This document shows positions 1 through 4,294 of a stretch of DNA of 5,364 nt, piece after piece (position 1 is the first letter of the stretch; each line of letters begins with the position of its first letter). Made by a program: the position numbers and the translations under genes. The DNA comes from JBBDWZ01 sp050732575 (GTDB taxonomy: Bacteria > Gemmatimonadota > Gemmatimonadetes > Longimicrobiales > RSA9), in assembly GCA_050732575.1 (NCBI GenBank), contig JBOHRF010000368.1, positions 1 through 5,364 on the forward strand, written 5' to 3'. The notes beneath the pieces are model-generated. The model had not been told where the DNA came from and made no database searches. It saw nothing but the letters and a program-made list of their open reading frames with translations.

Positions 1-354
1 GTCCTGAACGAGCTGGTGAGTGATGTTTACCGCCAGTTCGTGGAAGTGGTCGAAACGGAACGCAGACTCCCTGCTGAACAACTTGCCCGGGTAACGGATG
101 GGCGGGTCCTGTCGGGGCGTCAGGCGCTGCAGCAAGGCCTGATCGACCGGCTGGGCAATTTCAACGACGCTGTAGCGGCCGCAGGCCGCATGGCCGGACT
201 GGGTGAAGAGCCGAATCTGGTGCACCCGCCGAGAGATGACGTAACACTGCTGGACGTACTGCTGGGTCGAGGCGTAACCGGCGCCATTGGGCGCATGGTC
301 AAGCCGTTGGAAGGCGCGAACTCACCGCGAGTGAAGTTCGTGATGCCCTGGTAG
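1..354 (+). CDS. sppA: Signal peptide peptidase SppA, S49 family (C-terminal part, 5' end outside window)
   Basis: The frame is open from base 1 and ends at TAG 352-354, giving 117 residues that are the tail of a longer protein. The visible part contains the segment GRVLSGRQALQQGLIDRLG (about residues 35-53), the conserved 'GRV-tG-qAl--GLvD-lG' signature near the end of the S49 peptidase domain. It is preceded by a helix rich in charged residues. Members of this family are membrane-bound serine/lysine-dyad proteases that degrade signal peptides left in the membrane after secretion. The catalytic Ser and Lys lie upstream and cannot be checked here. The last 50 or so residues form a variable tail ending KFVMPW. 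A GTG at 16 is an internal codon, not the start. Identification as S49 is firm; SppA rather than another S49 paralogue (for example SohB) is likely but not proven. Confidence 0.88.
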   Translation, partial: VLNELVSDVYRQFVEVVETERRLPAEQLARVTDGRVLSGRQALQQGLIDRLGNFNDAVAAAGRMAGLGEEPNLVHPPRDDVTLLDVLLGRGVTGAIGRMVKPLEGANSPRVKFVMPW

Positions 355-359
355 ACGAG

Positions 360-371
360 CCTGTACACAGG
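360..371. repeat. Short inverted repeat CCTGT-AC-ACAGG
   Basis: Two perfect 5-base arms (360-364 and 367-371) separated by AC lie six bases after the sppA stop and about 58 bases before the HU start. The size and position would suit a small operator for the HU gene, but palindromes this short are common by chance and no second copy is visible in the window. The two-base loop is too small for an RNA hairpin with all five pairs. Confidence 0.2.
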
Positions 372-372
372 A

Positions 373-395
373 CCGGAGCGTGCCGGCCGTTCCGG
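373..395 (+). other. GC-rich hairpin between sppA and the HU gene
   Basis: CCGGAGCG (373-380) pairs with CGTTCCGG (388-395) over eight base pairs, including one G-U, around a seven-base loop TGCCGGC. The sequence after it (AATACACACAC) is not T-rich, so it is not a classical intrinsic terminator. It could be a weak or factor-dependent end for sppA, or a structure in the 5' leader of the HU mRNA. No convincing promoter could be read in this gap. Confidence 0.35.
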
Positions 396-418
396 AATAC
401 ACACACTTTCCTCAGGCA

Positions 419-424
419 GGGAGG
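419..424 (+). promoter_or_regulatory. Strong Shine-Dalgarno of the HU-family gene
   Basis: GGGAGG lies four bases before the ATG at 429. It is one of the few near-perfect Shine-Dalgarno sequences in the window, which fits a highly expressed nucleoid protein, and it fixes the start codon. Confidence 0.8.
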
Positions 425-428
425 TAGT

Positions 429-743
429 ATGACCAAAGCCGACCTCGTGGAGCAGGTGGCCGCGGCGATCGGCCCCGGGATCACGAAAAAGGATTGTGCA
501 CTCGTGGTCGACGGCCTGCTGAATGCCATTAAGAATGCGATGGCGGATCATACGCACATCGAGATTCGCGGCTTCGGGACGTTCAAAGTACGCAAACGAC
601 GCTCGCGTATGGCGAGGAATCCGCGCACAGGCGATCCGGTGGAAGTGCCGGCGCGCGCTGTGCCGATTTTCAAGCCTTCGAAAGATCTGCGCGTACAGGT
701 TTCGGAGGGTACGCACGTGCCCGCCCTTTCCAGCGTCGAGTAG
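429..743 (+). CDS. HU/IHF-family DNA-binding protein
   Basis: This is a small basic nucleoid protein of 104 residues. Family members bind DNA as dimers and bend it, shaping the nucleoid and helping replication, recombination and transcription. An N-terminal helical dimerisation part (about 1-45) is followed by the hallmark GFGTF (48-52). A very basic strand KVRKRRSRMARNPRTG then leads into the DNA-gripping arm, with the intercalating proline in R63-N64-P65. The domain closes with VPARAVPIFKPSKDLR (73-88). The family is usually 90-99 residues; this one carries a tail of about 16 residues (89-104) that is not basic. The IEIRGFGTF and KPSKDLR wording is closest to IHF-like single-gene members, so I leave it without a symbol. 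The ATG is set by GGGAGG four bases upstream. It stands alone, with hairpins on both sides. Confidence 0.95.
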   Translation: MTKADLVEQVAAAIGPGITKKDCALVVDGLLNAIKNAMADHTHIEIRGFGTFKVRKRRSRMARNPRTGDPVEVPARAVPIFKPSKDLRVQVSEGTHVPALSSVE

Positions 744-775
744 TCACGGTCTCAGCCTCCCTCCAAGACGCAAAC

Positions 776-809
776 GCCTATCGGCTCCGAAGTCCGGGGG
801 CCGATGGGC
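776..809 (+). terminator. Long hairpin after the HU gene, probable transcription end
   Basis: Bases 776-788 pair with 797-809 over 13 consecutive base pairs (two G-U) around the eight-base loop GAAGTCCG. The core is ATCGGCTCC against GGGGCCGAT. It sits 32 bases after the HU stop and before the sigma-factor gene, the usual place for a terminator. There is no T-run directly after it (the next bases are AACGTCCGTCTT), so it could instead act as a 3'-end stabiliser of the HU mRNA or as a factor-assisted terminator. Confidence 0.5.
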
Positions 810-855
810 AACGTCCGTCTTAACATGAACCTCCAGCCCGGCGTCCATTACTAGA

Positions 856-1425
856 GTGAGGGAAATCGCCCGGCAGGCCGCGGAACTCGCTACGACGGAA
901 GACGATGCGTCGCTGCTCACGCGGGCCCGAAGCGGCGACCGCGAAGCCACGGAGCGTTTGATTGGGCGCTACGTGCGCGACGTGTATGAGACGGCGGCGC
1001 GTGTTTTGGGTGATCGCGATCTCGCGAACGATGCCGCTCAGGATGCGTTTGTGAACGCATTGGGTGCGCTACACCGATTTCGCGGTGAATCGAGCTTCCG
1101 GACCTGGCTGCTGCGCATCGCCGTCAATTCAGCGCGGTCAGTGGCGCGTCGGCGATTTCGCCGGCGAGAAACGACGCTGGAAGTGGCCAGCGAGGTACCG
1201 GCTGATGTGCCAGACGAGGCGCAACGGCTTGCCGTGTCTCAGGAAGCGCAACGCATCGAGGAGTTGCTGCCCAAGCTCCCGGAGAAACAGCGGATGGCAG
1301 TGGTGCTGCGGTTGCAGCAAGGATCGAGTTATGAGGAAGTGGCGGCCGCGCTGGACTGCTCAGAAGGTGCAGCGCGCGTAAACTACCACTTGGGCGTCAA
1401 GCGCTTGAGGGAGTGGATGAAATGA
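856..1425 (+). CDS. ECF-type RNA polymerase sigma factor (sigma-70 family)
   Basis: This is a 189-residue alternative sigma factor with only regions 2 and 4, the mark of ECF (group 4) sigmas. Region 2 spans about 20-105. It includes LANDAAQDAFVNAL (56-69), the core-polymerase-binding and -10 melting helices, and FRGESSFRTWLLRIAVNSA (75-93). Region 4 spans about 135-188, with LPEKQRMAVVLRL and the -35-reading helix-turn-helix YEEVAAALDCSEGAARVNYHLGVKRL. The linker 98-135 is Arg-rich, then acidic. The start is GTG at 856: an in-frame TGA at 826-828 limits the frame, and no ATG lies between. No Shine-Dalgarno is visible, so leaderless or weak initiation is possible. The stop overlaps the ATG of the next gene (ATGA), and that gene is an anti-sigma factor, so this sigma is expected to be held at the membrane until a signal arrives. 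Its regulon cannot be read from the window. Confidence 0.95.
   Translation: MREIARQAAELATTEDDASLLTRARSGDREATERLIGRYVRDVYETAARVLGDRDLANDAAQDAFVNALGALHRFRGESSFRTWLLRIAVNSARSVARRRFRRRETTLEVASEVPADVPDEAQRLAVSQEAQRIEELLPKLPEKQRMAVVLRLQQGSSYEEVAAALDCSEGAARVNYHLGVKRLREWMK
1407..1413 (+). promoter_or_regulatory. Shine-Dalgarno that decides the anti-sigma start
   Basis: GAGGGAG inside the end of the sigma gene lies eight bases before ATG 1422. A GTG at 1413, in the same frame, overlaps this site and so cannot be served by it. The ATG at 1422 is therefore the better start, three codons shorter than the longest frame. Confidence 0.7.
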
Positions 1426-1880
1426 AGCGGTTGGACTGCGAGCAGATTCAGGACCTGTTGCCTGACTTGCTGGCGAATCGGCTCGGTGCACTCGAGGCGG
1501 CCGCGTTGCGTGGGCATCTGCAAAGCTGCGCTGAGTGCCGCGAAGAGTTCGAGGTCGTGACCGCTGTTGCGGAAAGCCGGCTGGCCGTGCCAGCTGGTCT
1601 GGAAACGCGCATTGGCCATGCCGTGCGCGGTCGCGTGCCGGTACGAACTCGTTGGCCAATTGCTGCCGCGGCCAGCGTGGCCGTGGCCCTGGTTGGGGCG
1701 AGTGTGCTGTTACCGCGCATCTCTGCTCCTGTTCGGGACAATCCCGAGTCGGTTGCGTCAGCCGACATTTCGGGTGCCGGCTGGTTCACAGTCGACGATG
1801 CGTTCACATCGGGAGCCTCGTCGCTGAGAGACCTTTCGGTTGAAGAGCTGGAGAGACTGCTAGTGGAGCTCGGCAAGTGA
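1422..1880 (+). CDS. Zinc-finger, single-pass membrane anti-sigma factor
   Basis: This 152-residue protein begins with a zf-HC2/ZAS-type domain (about 1-45). Cys6 is followed by H32-LQS-C36-AE-C39, the Hx3Cx2C zinc motif of anti-sigma factors, and by a helix that in this family wraps the sigma factor. One hydrophobic segment (about 79-98, from WPIAAAAS to SVLLPRI) can span the membrane, leaving a C-terminal part of some 50 residues outside the cytoplasm. That part ends in an acidic amphipathic helix, LRDLSVEELERLLVELGK. The likely role is to sequester the upstream ECF sigma factor and release it on an envelope or redox signal. ATG 1422 overlaps the sigma stop as ATGA, which implies translational coupling and near-equal output. 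Its own stop overlaps the GTG of the next gene. Function is inferred from domain and position; the signal is unknown. Confidence 0.9.
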   Translation: MKRLDCEQIQDLLPDLLANRLGALEAAALRGHLQSCAECREEFEVVTAVAESRLAVPAGLETRIGHAVRGRVPVRTRWPIAAAASVAVALVGASVLLPRISAPVRDNPESVASADISGAGWFTVDDAFTSGASSLRDLSVEELERLLVELGK

Positions 1881-2368
1881 AGATGATACGCTGGCTGTTG
1901 CTCGGGGCATTGATCCTGCCCGCTGGCGTGGCGGGACAGCGAGGATTGCAAGGTCGAGGCATAGGACCCAGGCGGGAGCTTGAGGCCCAGGTTTTCGACC
2001 GTTTCATGACCAAGGTGAGCACGGACATGCGGTTGAACGCGTCCGGCCGCGGTCGACTCGAACAGTATTTGAGGCAAAGTGGTCGCCAGCGGCGTGAGCT
2101 TGCGCAACAAACGGTTCAGCTGCGGCGACGCCTGGTCATGGCCACGCGTGACTCCACGACATCGGAAGCCAACATTGATCAGTTGCTCCAGCAGTTTGCC
2201 CAGTTGCGGGTGCGCGAGCAGGAGCTCTGGAACCGCGACCAGGCGGAATTGGCCAACCAACTCACACCGCGGCAACGGGCTGTCTTCATTCTGCAGTGGA
2301 TGGCATTCAACGAACGGATCCGCGGCATCATGCAGGGCAGGGAACCGCCCGACACGCTTATCCGTTGA
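1877..2368 (+). CDS. Secreted helical protein with LTxxQ motif, Spy/CpxP/ZraP-like sensor or chaperone
   Basis: The 163-residue product begins with a signal peptide: MKMIR, a hydrophobic core WLLLGALILPAGVAG, and a likely cleavage near residue 20. There is no lipobox cysteine, so it should be soluble in the periplasm. The rest is almost wholly helical and charged: a long predicted coiled-coil-like stretch (about 55-125, rich in Q, R, L and E) followed by LTPRQRAVFILQWMAFNERIRGIM (129-152). LTPRQ matches the LTxxQ motif of the Spy/CpxP family, which includes the envelope chaperone Spy, the Cpx inhibitor CpxP, and the metal-sensing proteins ZraP and CnrX. There is no His-rich or Cys metal site. 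GTG 1877 is chosen because it overlaps the anti-sigma stop (GTGA) and has GGAG eight bases upstream; ATG 1883 is the alternative. Being last in a sigma/anti-sigma operon, it probably senses or modulates the anti-sigma in the periplasm. Family assignment is moderate; the role is inferred. Confidence 0.72.
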   Translation: MKMIRWLLLGALILPAGVAGQRGLQGRGIGPRRELEAQVFDRFMTKVSTDMRLNASGRGRLEQYLRQSGRQRRELAQQTVQLRRRLVMATRDSTTSEANIDQLLQQFAQLRVREQELWNRDQAELANQLTPRQRAVFILQWMAFNERIRGIMQGREPPDTLIR

Positions 2369-2384
2369 CCGGGGATTTGTCCGG

Positions 2385-2412
2385 AACGGCGCCTTCTGGC
2401 GCCGTTTTTGTT
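2385..2412 (+). terminator. Intrinsic (Rho-independent) terminator of the sigma operon
   Basis: AACGGCGCC (2385-2393) pairs perfectly with GGCGCCGTT (2398-2406) around the loop TTCT. A T-run follows: five consecutive Ts from 2405, then GTT. It begins 17 bases after the stop of the secreted-protein gene and cleanly separates the sigma unit from the molybdopterin operon. Confidence 0.93.
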
Positions 2413-2420
2413 AGGCACGC

Positions 2421-2450
2421 TTGATGTCTCCCCGCCTTCACGCCTAGCTT
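2421..2450 (+). promoter_or_regulatory. Predicted promoter of moaDEA, leaderless geometry
   Basis: A -35-like TTGATG (2421-2426) and a -10-like TAGCTT (2445-2450) are separated by 18 bases, just after the intrinsic terminator. Transcription starting seven bases after the -10 would begin at 2457, the A of the moaD ATG. No Shine-Dalgarno precedes that ATG, so a leaderless mRNA is the simplest reading. The elements match the consensus only partly (4/6 and 3/6), but the position after a terminator and the missing ribosome site support the call. Confidence 0.55.
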
Positions 2451-2456
2451 CGATCT

Positions 2457-2699
2457 ATGAAGGTCCGTCTTCTTCTGTTTGCGCAGTACCGGGAATGGGC
2501 CGGTCTGGACCAACTCGAGTTCGACCTGCCTGCCCGGGCCACGGCCGCCGACTTGATGCACCGAGTGCGCGCCGAGCCGGGCATGGCACGTTTGCCGGCT
2601 GTGCCGGCCATCGCCGTCAACCAGGTATATGCCCCGTTGAGTGCCCTGTTGAGCGATGGCGATGAGATCGCACTGATTCCGCCTGTGGCGGGCGGTTGA
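2457..2699 (+). CDS. moaD: Molybdopterin synthase small subunit MoaD
   Basis: MoaD is an 80-residue ubiquitin-fold sulfur carrier. Its C-terminal thiocarboxylate supplies sulfur to convert cyclic pyranopterin monophosphate (precursor Z) to molybdopterin, in complex with MoaE, in the cytoplasm. Here it starts VRLLLFAQYREWAG, the usual beta1 with the F(A)-R/E pattern, and has NQ-Y in mid-protein. It closes with DGDEIALIPPVAGG, the canonical 'L-dGDEvaliPPVaGG' ending whose last Gly-Gly is the activated terminus. Length is typical. It is the first gene of the moa operon, one base from moaE. ATG 2457 has no Shine-Dalgarno and lies where the predicted promoter would start the transcript. Activation would need a MoeB-type adenylyltransferase, which is not in the window. 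Confidence 0.95.
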   Translation: MKVRLLLFAQYREWAGLDQLEFDLPARATAADLMHRVRAEPGMARLPAVPAIAVNQVYAPLSALLSDGDEIALIPPVAGG

Positions 2700-2700
2700 A

Positions 2701-3141
2701 ATGCGGGCCTGGATTACGGACTGCCCGCTCGACGTTGCCGGATTGCTCGAATCGATCCGGGAAAACGGCCACGGAGCGGCTGTGTTGTTCGTGGGCACCG
2801 TTCGAGATCTAAACGAAGGCCGCGTGGTGCTGGGCATTCGGTATGAGGCGTATCGCGAAATGGCGGAGCCGCTGCTGGTCCAGATCGTTACCGAGGCAGA
2901 AGAAATGACGGGCCCGTGCGCAATTGCGGCGGTCCATCGAATTGGCGACCTCGACGTAGGTGAGGCCAGTGTGGCCGTTGCCGTTTCCACTCCGCATCGC
3001 GCGCAAGCGTTTACTGCGGCGCGCTATATCATTGAGGAGATCAAGAAACGTTTGCCGGTCTGGAAGCACGAGAGATATGTGGAGGGAGAGGGAGAGTGGC
3101 TGAAAGGTGTGAGTCCGCAGGCAGGTGCGCGCCATGAGTGA
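2701..3141 (+). CDS. moaE: Molybdopterin synthase catalytic subunit MoaE
   Basis: MoaE is the large subunit of MPT synthase. It binds precursor Z and, with two rounds of thiocarboxylated MoaD, inserts both dithiolene sulfurs. The 146-residue protein shows the family blocks in order: GTVRDLNEG (32-40) with the conserved Arg35, YEAYREMAE (48-56), HRIGDLDVGEASVAVAVSTPHRAQAF (79-104) with H99-R100, and IKKRLPVWKHE (114-124). Lys115 and Lys122 keep the seven-residue spacing of the catalytic lysines K119 and K126 of E. coli MoaE. The ATG lies one base after the moaD stop (TGA-A-ATG), implying coupled translation for a 1:1 complex. The last eight bases overlap moaA. The C-terminal stretch after the catalytic lysines (YVEGEGEWLKG...) is ordinary for the family. 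Confidence 0.96.
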   Translation: MRAWITDCPLDVAGLLESIRENGHGAAVLFVGTVRDLNEGRVVLGIRYEAYREMAEPLLVQIVTEAEEMTGPCAIAAVHRIGDLDVGEASVAVAVSTPHRAQAFTAARYIIEEIKKRLPVWKHERYVEGEGEWLKGVSPQAGARHE

Positions 3142-4186
3142 TTCGCTCGTCCAGTCGGCGGAGCTGCGCCGCGGGCTAGAGCAGCATTCGGCTGACGGCG
3201 GCGCCATGCGCGACGGTTTTGGCCGCCGCATCGAATATTTGCGCATCTCGGTCACTGACAAGTGCAACTTGCGTTGTGTCTATTGTATGCCTGAGGCGGG
3301 GCTGCCCTGGCTGCAGCGCGATGAAATCCTCACGTATGAGGAGATCGCCGAAATCGTTCGTGTGCTGGCGGTCATGGGACTACGGCGTATCAGGCTCACG
3401 GGCGGCGAGCCGCTGGTGCGGCGTGATCTGGCGCGTCTGGTGGGCATGCTGCGCGCGATCCCTGGCATAGAGGACATTGCGCTCTCGACCAACGCGGTGC
3501 TGCTGGACGAGCAGGCCGATGCGCTGCGGACGGCTGGCGTGAATCGGGTGAACATCTCGCTCGACTCGCTGCGGCCCGAGCGCGTGGATGCGATTGCCCG
3601 CAGGGCAGGCTCCTACGCCCGCATCATGGCTGGACTGGCGGCCGCGGAACGTGTCGGGTTTTCACCGATCAAGGTCAACGCAGTGATCATGCGCGACCGC
3701 AACCACGATGAGCTCGAGGACTTTGCCCGTCTCACGCTGCAGCGTCCGTGGCACGTTCGTTTCATTGAAGTCATGCCGGTTGGGGAGAATCTGGACGTGT
3801 CAGCGCACGAGTTCGTTTCCGCCTTCGAGATGCTGGAGCGTCTGCAGGGAGTGGCCGATCTGGTGCCGGTGGAGGGGCCGCCTGGCAATGGACCTGCCAC
3901 GTATTTCACGTACGCTGGTGCGGCGGGCACGGTAGGCGTGATCACACCGATGAGTCACAATTACTGCGATCGTTGCAATCGAATGCGACTCACTGCGGAT
4001 GGGCAGCTCAGGCCCTGCCTGTTCGGGCAGCTGCAGACAAACTTGCGCGATGCGCTGCGTCGTGCGCAGCCCATCGAACCGCTGGTTCGACAAACGCTGG
4101 CCATCAAACCTGAACGCCACAATCTGGTGCAGGGTAGCGCCTCCGGCTCGGGCGGCCTGCTCGCCCTTTCACAGGTTGGTGGCTGA
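3134..4186 (+). CDS. moaA: GTP 3',8-cyclase MoaA (radical SAM)
   Basis: MoaA catalyses the first step of molybdenum cofactor synthesis, turning GTP into 3',8-cyclo-GTP with S-adenosylmethionine; MoaC then forms precursor Z. The 350-residue protein has the radical-SAM cluster motif C44-NLR-C48-VY-C51 and the SAM-binding LTGGEPLVR (88-96). It has the second 4Fe-4S site C278-x2-C281-x13-C295, with GTP-contacting arginines in NRMRLTADG (282-290). It ends SQVGG, the conserved Gly-Gly tail that feeds the active site, so the gene looks complete and functional. ATG 3134 is preferred over GTG 3125: it has AGG eight bases upstream and overlaps the moaE end by eight bases. An internal ATG at Met25 (MRDGFGRR) is also possible, because residues 1-24 are a poorly conserved extension. 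MoaC is not encoded in the window. Confidence 0.96.
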   Translation: MSDSLVQSAELRRGLEQHSADGGAMRDGFGRRIEYLRISVTDKCNLRCVYCMPEAGLPWLQRDEILTYEEIAEIVRVLAVMGLRRIRLTGGEPLVRRDLARLVGMLRAIPGIEDIALSTNAVLLDEQADALRTAGVNRVNISLDSLRPERVDAIARRAGSYARIMAGLAAAERVGFSPIKVNAVIMRDRNHDELEDFARLTLQRPWHVRFIEVMPVGENLDVSAHEFVSAFEMLERLQGVADLVPVEGPPGNGPATYFTYAGAAGTVGVITPMSHNYCDRCNRMRLTADGQLRPCLFGQLQTNLRDALRRAQPIEPLVRQTLAIKPERHNLVQGSASGSGGLLALSQVGG

Positions 4187-4222
4187 ACGCCTGGCGGTAC
4201 CTGCGCAGCCCACGACGCGCGT

Positions 4223-4251
4223 TTGACACTCCATCTACCCTCCGGTACTTT
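4223..4251 (+). promoter_or_regulatory. Near-consensus housekeeping promoter of mdh
   Basis: A perfect -35 TTGACA (4223-4228) is followed after exactly 17 bases by the -10-like TACTTT (4246-4251). The start of transcription would fall near 4258, leaving a leader of about 37 bases before the mdh ATG. The element lies in the intergenic space after moaA, so mdh is its own transcription unit. A full TTGACA with ideal spacing in such a GC-rich setting is unlikely by chance and fits strong constitutive expression. Confidence 0.8.
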
Positions 4252-4294
4252 GGCCGCGCTCTGAAGACGAACCACCGAGGCGCTCGAGTCATTC

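Noticed and set aside
16..18. GTG as a true start for the sppA fragment
   Set aside because: The frame is open through base 1 and the residues before it continue the family sequence, so the gene begins outside the window.
120..716. Open frame on the - strand (198 codons) opposite sppA and the HU gene
   Set aside because: It covers two conserved + strand genes and the gap between them, and its composition is typical of a GC-rich shadow frame.
523..828. Open frame on the + strand overlapping the HU gene in another frame
   Set aside because: The product is rich in Arg, Cys and Trp without motifs, and the overlapping frame is a clear HU/IHF protein with a good Shine-Dalgarno.
826..854. TGAACC-17-TACTAG as a promoter for the sigma gene, or an ECF-type GAAC/CGTC pair
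   Set aside because: The first would start transcription after the GTG codon at 856; the second has only about ten bases between its elements, too few for an ECF promoter.
1448..2275. Long open frame on the - strand (275 codons) across the anti-sigma and secreted-protein genes
   Set aside because: Its translation is a low-complexity Ser/Thr/Ala/Arg mix with no family motif, and it lies opposite two well-supported + strand genes with zinc-finger, membrane and signal-peptide features. It is a side effect of high GC.
2358..2990. Open frame on the - strand (210 codons) opposite moaD and moaE
   Set aside because: moaD and moaE on the + strand are recognised with all key residues; the antisense translation shows no recognisable domain and runs through the intrinsic terminator.
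4187..4222. Possible terminator after moaA (GCGC arms at 4203-4221)
   Set aside because: Only a four-pair self-complementary GCGC stem with a ten-base loop can be drawn, and the T-run after it is just the start of the TTGACA promoter box. The 108-base gap holds the mdh promoter and leader but no convincing moaA terminator.
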